From positions 110,274-174,273 of the forward strand of contig BGKB01000157.1 in NCBI GenBank assembly GCA_003116975.1: DNA of 64,000 nt. The letters run 5' to 3'. This DNA comes from Aurantiochytrium sp. KH105 (taxonomy: Eukaryota > Sar > Bigyra > Thraustochytrida > Thraustochytriidae). The notes under the pieces were generated by a model, which did no database searches, was not told the origin of the DNA, and saw only the letters and a list, made by a program, of their open reading frames with translations. Shown one piece after another: positions 55,669 through 64,000 of the stretch (position 1 is the first letter of the stretch; every line of letters starts with the position of its first letter). The translations under genes were made by a program, and so were the position numbers.

Positions 55669-58563
55669 ATGCACGCTGACAATGTGTCCCGCGGGAGCTC
55701 CTCGTTCCTGACCAACAGCCTCGACGCGAGCTTCGCGCCAGACCACGAGGTGGATGGCCTCAGCGCATTCTCGCCCAACCCAGCGCAAGGGTCTGGCGCC
55801 TCGCGCTCGCTTCAAGATCGGTTGTCGTTCTCCGGATTTCCCTCGACGTTGGACAAGATTTACTCCATCGAGGCCTTCGAAGAGGCCGATGATTCCATGG
55901 AAGGCAGACGCTCGAGCATGCTCGTCCGTGTGCGAGGACGCTTCTCCGAGAAGAAACGCAAGCAGCGCGAGCGCGCAGAAGCTACGCGTAATCGACGCAA
56001 CGGCGCAGGTTCTCATCGGCGGCGACCGCTCGGCCGACTATTCGAGGACGAGCCAAGCTGTGACTTTGGCGACAGCTATGAACCGCCGCACGCTGATCGC
56101 TGCAGAGTAGAAGAGATCCAAAGCGATGCGGAGGAGGAACAAAGCTGCCTCGCCCATGACGCGAATGAGGACCAGGACGAGGATGGCGATGATACTGCAA
56201 CAACTGGCGACAACGAAGACGCTGCCCCGCTCGAAGTCCGCATTGAGGATAAAGAGCTCGTCGGCTTCTGTGGGGTCGTGCTCAACCTTTTGCACCACGA
56301 CCTCGAGCTGACCAAAGGCCAGCAGGACGACAAGCACCAACTCGAAACGTTGCCCAAGCTCCGCGAGGCATTTAACAACCTCGTGGCATGCTCCGAGGTC
56401 CCCAGCTTCCTCTCCCAAAAGGCACGCGACCTTAAGCATGACGTCGAGCTGCAAATGAGCCAGAATGGATCGATCCTCGAAAGCTCGGTGGCATCCTCTT
56501 CGCTCGAGGTCATTCGCGAAGACTATAAATCTGAATTTGACAGCACCACTTCTGGCCAAACCGCAGTCTCGTCTGCCAGCGGGGCGAGCGGAGCAAACAC
56601 TGCGGGGATGGTGAGTTTCGTCAAGCAGTGCGTGCAAGCCATTACGATTCTCAAGGAACGAATCTCGGACGACCGCGCCAAGATGGAACGCATTCGCGAG
56701 GAGCAGGCACAAGCTACTGCACAGGCTAAAGAGGCAGCACGCAAGGAGGCTGAGGCAGAGTGGAAGCGCCGCGTATCCATGGTGCGACGAGAAACCGAAC
56801 GCAAGACAAAGGAGCAGCTCGAGCGCGAGGCCGAAGAACGTGTCAAGCAAACTGTCGAGCGCGTGCGTGCCGAGGCCGAGTCCGACTGGCAATCGAGGCT
56901 TCGCGAAGAACAAAAGAACCGTCGACTCAGTGCACAGGTGAAAATGACGCTTGCTGTTGAGCGCGTTTCGAAAAAAGCAGAAATGGAGAAGCGCCAGGCG
57001 CTCTCTGCCCTTGCCGAGGAGCTCGAGCAGGAAAAAGAAGAGGCGACACGCAACGCCGCAGAACTTGCGCGCAAAACCGCTGAAAAGGAATGGGAGCGCA
57101 AGCTCAATCTTGGCATTCGCGACGCAAAAAATGAAATTCTCGCGCAGCTCAAGTCCGAGAACATCCAAGTCGGAGGAGCAACGACTGCCCATCACAATCA
57201 GCAATACCACCATCACCATCAACAGCACCAGCAGCAACATCACCAGCAGTTTCAGCATCAACAGCAGTTTCAGCATCAGCAGCAGTACCAGATGCAACAC
57301 ATGGAGGAACAGACGGTCGAGATTCGTCGCTTTAGTAGCCACATCGAGCAGCAAGGCGCAGCGGCACATACTGCACAGGGCCAACAAGTACACATGGACC
57401 AGTGCGTCGTCATGCGCAACAGCACGGGCCGCATCATGCGCAACAGCACGGGTGGTCTTGCCACGGACTTTAGCTACGACCACGGCTTACCAAGTCCTAT
57501 CTCCATGGCCCCTCCTCCTCATGATGAGTCCATGAGTCAACGCGGAAGCCTCGGAGCGCGCTTTACCTCCCCTGGCGCAGGACGTCGCTTCTCGGGACGA
57601 GCGAGCGACACCACACCACTCATGCAGCGCCGCAAAGCAACACGAGCCGCGCGACGACCTTCGCCTGCCCAGCTCCGCGATTCTTCGTCTTTGACGCCCA
57701 CATCTAAATCTGCAATCCGTCGCGGAAGCGGACGCGAGTATGGGAGCACTGGAAACCGGGGAGGGCCCTCTGCATCGTCGAGCATGAATGCGTCCAGCAC
57801 GGAGCCTTCCTCCGCCGCCGTGACACCGTCTCGTCGCTCTTCACTTCGCCGCGAGTCCTCGAGCTCGTTTTCCGACCGCTCGACACCCATGCGTCGCTCC
57901 GACCGCTACGAGCGGCAACCACAACGCAAAACGGAGAGTCCAGACACTCCACAGCAACGTGACTCTCTGGCCAAACGGAGGAGTGGCAATCTCCGCACGG
58001 AAAGCGTCTCGACACCAACGCACTCGTCATCGGCACGTGGCGAGAGCGAGAGCCATGGGCATGGCCGCCAGGAAAGTGGCAAGAGCGAAAAGGTATCGAT
58101 TGAATCTGACTCCCCGCGCGGAAAGCTCAACTTTGATCTCATTGATCTCAGCGTACGTCCTGGAGAGGTCAAGGGCTCGGCTCTGGGTGGTCGGTACCGC
58201 GAGTACAACATTTGCGCCGTCGTGAGCGTCCCTTCGCGCAAGGGCGGCATGCAAGAAATGCGAACGCGTCGATCACTGCGGTACAGCGCGGCGCGGGAGC
58301 TTTTTCACGATAGACTGCTGAGGGAGGCGGAAACTCTTGGATTTCAGCATTCTTTCCAGTCCTTGCTCGCCACCTTTCCGCCCAAGACCATGAGCAACAG
58401 CAACAGCGATCAGACGGCAAAACTCCGCGCCAAATCAATGCAAACTTACTTATTGACTGCATATGACACGTGCGCACGATTGCTGCGCATCACCAAAGAC
58501 GAAGACGACCTCAAGGATCTTCAAGCGCTCGCAACGGCCCTGTTCGGGGATTTTCTGAATTAA
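55669..58563 (+). CDS. Coiled-coil protein with His/Gln-rich tract and PX-like C-terminus
   Basis: A 964-residue protein. Residues about 310-500 are a long Glu/Arg/Lys coiled coil. A tract of His and Gln (about 505-550) looks prion-like. A Ser/Arg-rich linker follows (about 610-800) with many RRxS-type phosphosites. The last ~150 residues have a PX-type pattern: a strand YNICAVVSVPS, MRTRRSLRYSAARELF (the 'RRYSdF' position), QSLLATFPPKTM (the 'LPPK' lipid-loop position) and KLRAKSMQTYLLTAYD. The PX basic residues are partly present. A PX domain would bind phosphoinositides and place it on endosomes. The ATG at 55669 is used; the frame begins three codons earlier with TTG. Confidence 0.7.
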   Translation: MHADNVSRGSSSFLTNSLDASFAPDHEVDGLSAFSPNPAQGSGASRSLQDRLSFSGFPSTLDKIYSIEAFEEADDSMEGRRSSMLVRVRGRFSEKKRKQRERAEATRNRRNGAGSHRRRPLGRLFEDEPSCDFGDSYEPPHADRCRVEEIQSDAEEEQSCLAHDANEDQDEDGDDTATTGDNEDAAPLEVRIEDKELVGFCGVVLNLLHHDLELTKGQQDDKHQLETLPKLREAFNNLVACSEVPSFLSQKARDLKHDVELQMSQNGSILESSVASSSLEVIREDYKSEFDSTTSGQTAVSSASGASGANTAGMVSFVKQCVQAITILKERISDDRAKMERIREEQAQATAQAKEAARKEAEAEWKRRVSMVRRETERKTKEQLEREAEERVKQTVERVRAEAESDWQSRLREEQKNRRLSAQVKMTLAVERVSKKAEMEKRQALSALAEELEQEKEEATRNAAELARKTAEKEWERKLNLGIRDAKNEILAQLKSENIQVGGATTAHHNQQYHHHHQQHQQQHHQQFQHQQQFQHQQQYQMQHMEEQTVEIRRFSSHIEQQGAAAHTAQGQQVHMDQCVVMRNSTGRIMRNSTGGLATDFSYDHGLPSPISMAPPPHDESMSQRGSLGARFTSPGAGRRFSGRASDTTPLMQRRKATRAARRPSPAQLRDSSSLTPTSKSAIRRGSGREYGSTGNRGGPSASSSMNASSTEPSSAAVTPSRRSSLRRESSSSFSDRSTPMRRSDRYERQPQRKTESPDTPQQRDSLAKRRSGNLRTESVSTPTHSSSARGESESHGHGRQESGKSEKVSIESDSPRGKLNFDLIDLSVRPGEVKGSALGGRYREYNICAVVSVPSRKGGMQEMRTRRSLRYSAARELFHDRLLREAETLGFQHSFQSLLATFPPKTMSNSNSDQTAKLRAKSMQTYLLTAYDTCARLLRITKDEDDLKDLQALATALFGDFLN

Positions 58564-58924
58564 TTTTAAACTACTAGGCTAGCCAACTTGCTGGCGTACA
58601 AGCGTGGCCCCTCTTCTGTTTTAGGACTGCCGGCACTTATTATTTCCTTCGTAACTCACATGAGGTATCATTGTCTACCACCGTCGTGGTCCCTTTTATT
58701 TTAATCTCGGTCAATGGGGGGTCTTTGCTCGCTGTACTGCCCATGAGAACGAAACGAGCGCAAGATGTTGTCACGATCAGCCAGTGAAAAGAAAGCATTG
58801 GCAGAAAGTTCCGAACATTGGTTGTAGGAATAGCTTAGTTTTAATTTGAGACTATTCTTTCACTTGTGAAGCAAACGTCGTCGCAAGTGGTGTTGGTCAA
58901 GCGTCAACAAAGCGGGCAGCGGGC
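58564..58924. other. Convergent 3' ends, PX-like and Dpy-30/GAF genes
   Basis: About 360 bp with no coding signal seen. Confidence 0.5.
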
Positions 58925-60892
58925 TCACTCCTCTTCGGCAGCAGCTTCACCTTCCTCTGCAGCAGCGGCTGCCGCGGCCGCGGCCGCAGCAGCTGCTGCT
59001 TCCTCTTCTGCTGCAATCCGAGCCACTTCGATCTCTTCGAGCTTAGCGAGGTGCGCAGCGCGTGCCAAGACGCTCTCGAGCGCTCCAGAAGCAAGCTTCA
59101 CAAGAGCGGGAATCCACGCAGGCTCCTCAAAAGTCAAGGCCTGGACTTCCTCGAGCAGTGCCCCGGCGGTCGCGGCGTCCAACCCGCAGCTGGCTTCGCT
59201 ACCGGGCTCTGTGGGATCAAATTGAGCCGGAACGGAGAACCATGAAGCATGCTCGTGAGCTTTGATGGCCTCCCAGTTCTTCTCTGGTACGGCGTTGCGA
59301 AAGTCCACCACATAGACTCGCAAAAAGACGTGCAGAGCCTGCTGCACGTGATCCTCAGGATCAATACAGAGCTTGGTGTAGGTGCGAAGATGCTCCTGCC
59401 ACCACTCGGCCACAGCAAGGCCTTGCTGGAGGGCGCGAAGCTTGGAATGAGCCTCTTTGAAGGCCACGGCCTCCTCGAGGGTCTCAAGAGATGCATCACT
59501 CGAGCCCTGCTCGCCTGCACCCTCTTGCTTGACCTCAGCATCTTCGCCTTCGCCTTCGCCTTCTCCTGCACCTTCGGCGGCGGCCTTGGCAGCGTCAGCT
59601 CGGGCCTGTTCTGCAGCCGCAGAGACCTCTTCGTCGGCGGTTGCGAGGCTCGTGGCGGCAGCCTCCTTGGCGGACTCATTGGCCTGGAGAAGCTCGTCCC
59701 TCAGCTGCATCTCTGCTTGATATCGCTCGTCCTCGGTCGCCGTAAGAGCTTCGCCAAGTTGGTGCGCGAGCTTTCGTGCAAGCTCAATCTCTGATTCGGG
59801 GACACCCTCAACAAAGGAATCGCTTCCCAAGGTATCAAAGCACAAAATGTAGGAGGCGTCAACCGTGTTGGCGCGCCAGCGTTTCTTTGGCTCCGATGCG
59901 GCCTCGCCGTCCTGCTCTTCTCCATTTGCATTGTCGGAAGCACCGTCGCCCTCGGCATCAGCACCATCGGTAGCAGCAGCATCAGCAGCCGCTTCTTCGC
60001 CGCCGGATTCGTTGACCTCGTCAGAGTCCTCGTTGTTTCCCTCGTCTGCCTCTGCATCGGGCTCCGGCGGAAGAATGAGTCCTCCATCTTCTGGAATGGC
60101 GTCCTTGTGCACGGAGCACTTGTAGGGAACATGGACTGCAACAAAGGAACCGAGCGTCGGGACGCGGCCAAAGAAAGGAACGCGATTGTCGCGGAGCATA
60201 TTGCGTTCATGAACAAATTTGGGGAGCTTGGGAGGCTTGGATCCCTCGAGAGCATCTTCGGCCGTCTCTGGGTTTTCCTCTTCTTCCTTGGCATCTTCAT
60301 CGGCCTCGGGTTCCTCGTCTGGCACCAGGACGTCGAAGGGAAGCAGCGAAGGCTTGCCTTCCTCATCGTCGGATTTTGTCAAAATCTTGCCCTGAATGGC
60401 TGGATCGGAGGAGCTCACAAAAACCAAGTTTCCATCCGCGTTAACCTTGGCCAGATAGACGGCTTCGGCGCTGGAATTGCGGTAAAAGAAGTCGACGGAG
60501 GCGGCAAGCTTTTCTTTGGCAAGCAAAGCGAGCTCGTCTGCGACACTAACAAAGCTGGCCTTGCCGTGCGCCGTCTCGCAAAAGTCTACCTTGGAGGGTT
60601 GGGCAAGGACATCGAGCTCGGCAGCAATGGCGACAGGAACAGCATCGCGGGCCTTTTGCTCGGCCTCTTCTCTGGCGCGAGACGCCTCGCGGACCTGCTC
60701 CTCGCACTTTGCCCGTTCCGCTGCATCGATTTGACTCTGTTCTTCGCGGAGGGCCTTTTCAGCAGCATCAACAAAGTGCACAAGATGCTTGCCGAGGAAG
60801 GAGATCGGGTCGGCTGGCTGCTTGCGCGTGCAGTCGGCCATTGCAGCCGTCAGCGCCTCGCCGACATTCTGTTTGAGCCAAGCGGCGTCCAT
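58925..60892 (-). CDS. Dpy-30 and GAF domain protein (radial spoke RSP2-like)
   Basis: A 655-residue protein. Residues 4-41 are a Dpy-30 dimerisation motif (WLKQNVGEALTAAMADCTRK, ADPISFLGKHLVHF). Coiled coil lies at about 42-85. A GAF-like domain spans about 90-375: AELDVLAQPSKVDFCETAHG, an internal acidic loop (about 190-225), LGSFVAVHVPYKCSVHKDAI, a very acidic stretch (270-330) and the ending YILCFDTLGSDSFVEG with the terminal helix. The C-terminus is coiled coil and poly-Ala/Glu. Dpy-30 plus GAF is the layout of Chlamydomonas radial spoke protein RSP2, so a flagellar role is likely. Start ATG at 60892. A leader GCAAGCAAAG lies just upstream. Confidence 0.75.
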   Translation of the reverse strand: MDAAWLKQNVGEALTAAMADCTRKQPADPISFLGKHLVHFVDAAEKALREEQSQIDAAERAKCEEQVREASRAREEAEQKARDAVPVAIAAELDVLAQPSKVDFCETAHGKASFVSVADELALLAKEKLAASVDFFYRNSSAEAVYLAKVNADGNLVFVSSSDPAIQGKILTKSDDEEGKPSLLPFDVLVPDEEPEADEDAKEEEENPETAEDALEGSKPPKLPKFVHERNMLRDNRVPFFGRVPTLGSFVAVHVPYKCSVHKDAIPEDGGLILPPEPDAEADEGNNEDSDEVNESGGEEAAADAAATDGADAEGDGASDNANGEEQDGEAASEPKKRWRANTVDASYILCFDTLGSDSFVEGVPESEIELARKLAHQLGEALTATEDERYQAEMQLRDELLQANESAKEAAATSLATADEEVSAAAEQARADAAKAAAEGAGEGEGEGEDAEVKQEGAGEQGSSDASLETLEEAVAFKEAHSKLRALQQGLAVAEWWQEHLRTYTKLCIDPEDHVQQALHVFLRVYVVDFRNAVPEKNWEAIKAHEHASWFSVPAQFDPTEPGSEASCGLDAATAGALLEEVQALTFEEPAWIPALVKLASGALESVLARAAHLAKLEEIEVARIAAEEEAAAAAAAAAAAAAAEEGEAAAEEE

Positions 60893-61644
60893 TCTAAATG
60901 TCTACTTTGCTTGCGTGCGTGCTTGTGACTCACGACCGCCCGTACCCCTTCAGCCTCGAAGCCGCCTATGCAAACGCTTGCGGTTTGCGGCCCGCTCAGG
61001 GGCACCTGCGCCTTTGCACTCCACCCGGCGCGCGGAAAGCGAGTCTACGGAGAGCGCGCTATGTCAGCGTTGGCGCAAGAAGCGATCAGACGCACAGAGA
61101 AACGAAGAGCTAGAGAGTAGTATGCATTGCAGAGAGGTGTTTATTTGGCCATCAAGAATCGCGACTCCCCTTTTGCTTCTAAGAGAGGTTTGATATATCA
61201 ACCCAAAGGTTACCGGATCTATTCTTTCTGTTGCAGGAGATCGCGATTGGTGCTGGCTGACAACGAGCCCGAAAGAGCTACCTGTAAGAGATGGAAAGGA
61301 TGAAAGAGAGAATGAGTAGCAGCCGGCTGAGATTTAGACTGTACCGATTTATGCTGTGACGTGCCATTGATGGATGGATACAAATCGCGAGAAGGAAAAA
61401 AAAAAGTGTTGCAAAATTGTTGTCATCTGCAGCAGCTGCGGATGAATTATTCTCTGTTTCATTTTAGCGTGTGGGGGGGGGGGGGGGGCGCAGAGTGGCT
61501 GGGCACTGAATCATGTGCGGATAATGTCGGCAGACAGTGCCTGGAAATTCAGGCGTAGTTTTCTGCCGTTTTCTGCTCTTTTTTTTTTGCTTTTTCAATT
61601 TGCTTTCCTCCCCCTCCTTGAATTTGGTGGGTCTTTCAGTAAGG
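60893..61644. other. Intergenic region with poly-G run
   Basis: Leader of the Dpy-30/GAF gene and 3' side of the histidine kinase gene. Contains a run of 16 G at 61473-61488. No gene supported. Confidence 0.55.
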
Positions 61645-64000
61645 TCATGCATCGCCAAGACTTAGCGTCTTGCTAATGGTGACGAAGAGTTCGTCGCGTT
61701 TGACGGGCTTGATAATGTAGTTGTCGCAACCAGCAGCAAGACAGCGGTCGAGGTCACGACCGGAGGAAAATGCAGTGAGCGCGATGATGGGGGTTCGAGA
61801 ACGCTTTTGGGACGCCTCAAGGGCGCGGATCTGTGCGGTGGCGTCGAAGCCATCAAGCCGGGGCATTTGCAGGTCCATGAGGATGAGATCGTAGGGGGAT
61901 TGAGCAGGGCGCGTTTTAAACTGCTCGACGGCCTCGATTCCATCTGCGGCAACATCGACCTTGATGGAAGCCTTTTCCAAAAATGCCTTGAAGATGAGCT
62001 GGTTCACAGAAGTATCCTCGACGAGAAGCACGCGCAAGCCTCGCGAAGCTAGGCCGTGCGTGAGCACAGCGTCTGCAGCTAGCCTTCCAGACTCGCGGCC
62101 AGGCTCGCTGCACTCTTCCAAAAGGCTGGAAAGGCCATTGTTGTACAGAGCTGGCTTAAGCAGCTTTCCGTCCTCCAGCCTCTCGACGGGCATTTCGAGT
62201 GTGAAGGCGCTTCCTTTGCCCGGCTCCGAAGTAAGTGTGATCCTGCCATTGAGAAGTGCCGCCAAGCTTCTACTGAGCGGCAGGCCGAGACCAGTTCCGC
62301 CATATTTGCGTGTTGTGGACGTTGTGGCTTGGCGGAATGGCTTGAATATCTTCTCTGCTTGATCCTTTGGAATACCGACGCCAGAATCGATGACTTCAAA
62401 GTACATCATTGATTGTGGTTTCTTGGACGTGTTTTTTGCGTCGTCCGGGGCCAGGGGCGTGCCACGCACACGTAGCGTGATGGTGCCTCCGGCCCCAGTG
62501 AACTTAATTGCATTGCTGACCAAGTTGATGAGAATCTGCGTAAGGCGACCCTGATCCCCGACCACATTGATGGGGACTTCGTCCCTGACGTCGACTTCCC
62601 ACTTGATCTTTTTTGTCATGGCGCGTTCACTTAGGAGCTCATGGACACTTTGTAAAACGTAGAGAAGCTTGAACTCACAGTGCTCGAGATCGATGGCATG
62701 AGCTTCGACCTTGGCCAGGTCGAGAAAATTGTTGAGCAATTTCAAGAGGACGTCTCCCGATCGTGTAATTTTGTGCACGAGTTCGCGCTGGCTCGGGGTC
62801 AGACCAGTATCAAGAATAAGCTCCGAGAACCCAAGAACAGAAACAAGAGGGGTTCGGATTTCGTGCGTAATGGTCGACATCATGTCCGACTTGGCCTTGC
62901 TCGCGTCCTCAGCGACTGTTCGTGCAGCGCGCAGAGCTTTATCGGTAGCGTACTGTTTGGACACATCGCGGAGAATGAGCCGCACGCCGCAAAAGTCTCC
63001 GTCCAGCACTTTGGGCGAGGCGCTGACCTTGAAGACACGTACGCGGGACGGGGCTTGCGCGTTGATACCTTGATCAAGCTTGATTCGCTGGGCGCTGGCA
63101 CCGGCTTCTCCTTTGCTACGAAGTAGCGCGTCGACGCTGGAGGTAATGTCCATTCCGCTGATTCCGGAAATCGGGTTTGCCTCTGCCCCACCTCGAGAGC
63201 TCGATGGAGCACTTGAGACAGTCGACTTGCCAGAGAGACTGGCGAGGTTTTTGGACGCGTTTGCGCCACGAGCTTGTGCACCGTCAAGCGATCCTCCTTG
63301 TCCACCATCGCTGCACTCGCTGCCATCGCTGCTGCCGCCGCCGCCGCTCACAAAGTCATCGCCAGGGTCCCCACCTTCCAAACCGCCGCAACTATCGCTG
63401 CTGCATGAGGAAAGGCTACTCAGGGAGTGCGCGGCGTCGTAAACGCGCGGACGTAATTTGATCTCTTTGTTTGCAATAGCCCCGCCCGATTTCGTGACGT
63501 GAAGTGCATTGCGAACAATGGCTACAGCATCGGGGCAAAGGACGTCCGAGAAATGTGCGCCCTCGACAGTTTCGAGCTCGGGGAGAGCGAAGCTGTCTGT
63601 GAAGAGTCGATTTGCCATGACGACCTTTCCCTCGGCGCTCACAAAGGCCAAGAGGTCGGGAACGTCATGGAAGAAATCCTGGTAGAGATCGGCGCGAGGC
63701 ACACTTCTCGCAGGGACGTTGACCTGCTCCGGGGTCTTGACCTGGCTTTTGACGTTGAGTCGTCTTCGTTTCCCGTCGTCAGAGCCGGAGTGCGTGTCGC
63801 CTCGTCCTTGTTGCTCGCCATGCTGCAGCTCAAGCGATGCCTCTGTGACAGATGAGGAGAGTCGCTTGACGCCGAAGCGTTTCGCCTTGTCGATGATGGC
63901 TCGCGGAGCCCGAGCTTCAAGTTCACCATCCGAAGCGGAACCGCTTGCTTGCAAAGCTATCAAAGGTCGGCTTGGGAGCTCGAGCGAAGCTTGTCGGTGG
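61645..64000 (-). CDS. Hybrid histidine kinase (PAS, HisKA, HATPase, REC), 5' end outside the window
   Basis: At least 784 residues; no ATG near the window edge, so the protein starts beyond 64000. Numbering from 63963 as residue 1: PAS N-terminal half at about 95-170 (DVPDLLAFVSAEGKVVMANR), then a Ser/Gly-rich insertion (about 178-305), then the PAS end at about 308-337 (VRVFKVSASPKVL...GVRLILRDVSK). HisKA is 350-425 with phospho-His368 in HEIRTPL. HATPase has N-box NLVSNAIKF (Asn484), G1 DSGVGIP and G2 GGTGLGLPLS. The receiver is 643-770 with Asp697 in LILMDLQMP and Lys752 in IIKPVK. It would autophosphorylate and pass phosphate to its own receiver. No membrane segment visible in this part, so probably cytosolic. 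Confidence 0.93.
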   Translation of the reverse strand, partial: HRQASLELPSRPLIALQASGSASDGELEARAPRAIIDKAKRFGVKRLSSSVTEASLELQHGEQQGRGDTHSGSDDGKRRRLNVKSQVKTPEQVNVPARSVPRADLYQDFFHDVPDLLAFVSAEGKVVMANRLFTDSFALPELETVEGAHFSDVLCPDAVAIVRNALHVTKSGGAIANKEIKLRPRVYDAAHSLSSLSSCSSDSCGGLEGGDPGDDFVSGGGGSSDGSECSDGGQGGSLDGAQARGANASKNLASLSGKSTVSSAPSSSRGGAEANPISGISGMDITSSVDALLRSKGEAGASAQRIKLDQGINAQAPSRVRVFKVSASPKVLDGDFCGVRLILRDVSKQYATDKALRAARTVAEDASKAKSDMMSTITHEIRTPLVSVLGFSELILDTGLTPSQRELVHKITRSGDVLLKLLNNFLDLAKVEAHAIDLEHCEFKLLYVLQSVHELLSERAMTKKIKWEVDVRDEVPINVVGDQGRLTQILINLVSNAIKFTGAGGTITLRVRGTPLAPDDAKNTSKKPQSMMYFEVIDSGVGIPKDQAEKIFKPFRQATTSTTRKYGGTGLGLPLSRSLAALLNGRITLTSEPGKGSAFTLEMPVERLEDGKLLKPALYNNGLSSLLEECSEPGRESGRLAADAVLTHGLASRGLRVLLVEDTSVNQLIFKAFLEKASIKVDVAADGIEAVEQFKTRPAQSPYDLILMDLQMPRLDGFDATAQIRALEASQKRSRTPIIALTAFSSGRDLDRCLAAGCDNYIIKPVKRDELFVTISKTLSLGDA

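Noticed and set aside
1..64000. CRISPR arrays, bacterial operons and rRNA
   Set aside because: No regularly spaced repeats with unique spacers and no ribosomal RNA sequence was seen; I did not find a tRNA by eye, though a covariance search could find one.

Overview
The window is nuclear DNA from a protist, most likely a stramenopile of the thraustochytrid (Labyrinthulomycete) type. It is GC-rich, genes are close together, most are single-exon, and the few introns are short with GT..AG ends. Gene content is eukaryotic: ZW10, an augmin subunit, PP2A B55, TCTP, ALG8-like, Ste24, TTC1 and IFRD. It is combined with a hybrid histidine kinase and an MMPL transporter, and a radial-spoke-like Dpy-30/GAF protein points to a flagellate stage. 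The lineage is inferred from gene style, not from a marker gene.

Layout: 1-8 kb has TCTP (+), a Ser-rich hypothetical (-), an MFS carrier with an unusual ectodomain (-), a small two-exon gene for a probably acylated protein (+, assembled here from splice sites) and a Cys-rich secreted or GPI-type protein (+). 10-25 kb has a very large type I membrane protein ending in a cytoplasmic WW domain (+), another secreted/GPI-type protein (+), a Hook-like coiled-coil protein (-) and an ALG8-like glucosyltransferase (-). 25-29 kb has a C2/EF-hand protein (-), a 322 bp direct duplication, an assembly gap, and immediately after the gap the intact C-terminal part of a Fanzor/TnpB-type RNA-guided nuclease gene (+). 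29-42 kb has Ste24 (-) divergent from TTC1 (+, three exons), ZW10 (-), a divergent macro-domain protein (+), an MMPL/RND transporter (-) and IFRD (+). 43-51 kb has PP2A-B55 (+, two exons), a SUKH-like protein (-), a coiled-coil protein (+), a four-exon CCHC zinc-knuckle CNBP/Gis2-type gene (-), then a repeat-rich poorly coding stretch with a second small gap. 52-64 kb has a DUF676 esterase (+), a HAUS4-like augmin subunit (-), a coiled-coil protein with a PX-like C-terminus (+), the Dpy-30/GAF protein (-) and a hybrid histidine kinase cut by the window end (-).

There are no operons; genes alternate strand, with tight divergent pairs (Ste24/TTC1, SUKH/coiled-coil) and convergent pairs (B55/SUKH, esterase/HAUS4, PX/Dpy-30). 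Several genes serve the microtubule and membrane-traffic machinery (Hook, ZW10, HAUS4, B55), but their proximity looks coincidental. The most notable item is the Fanzor-like element. After it come the WW-domain receptor-like protein, the ALG8 paralogue with changed signature motifs, the PAS domain split by a long low-complexity insertion, and a recurring sense-strand GCAAA/GCAAG tract in the 5' leaders of several genes.
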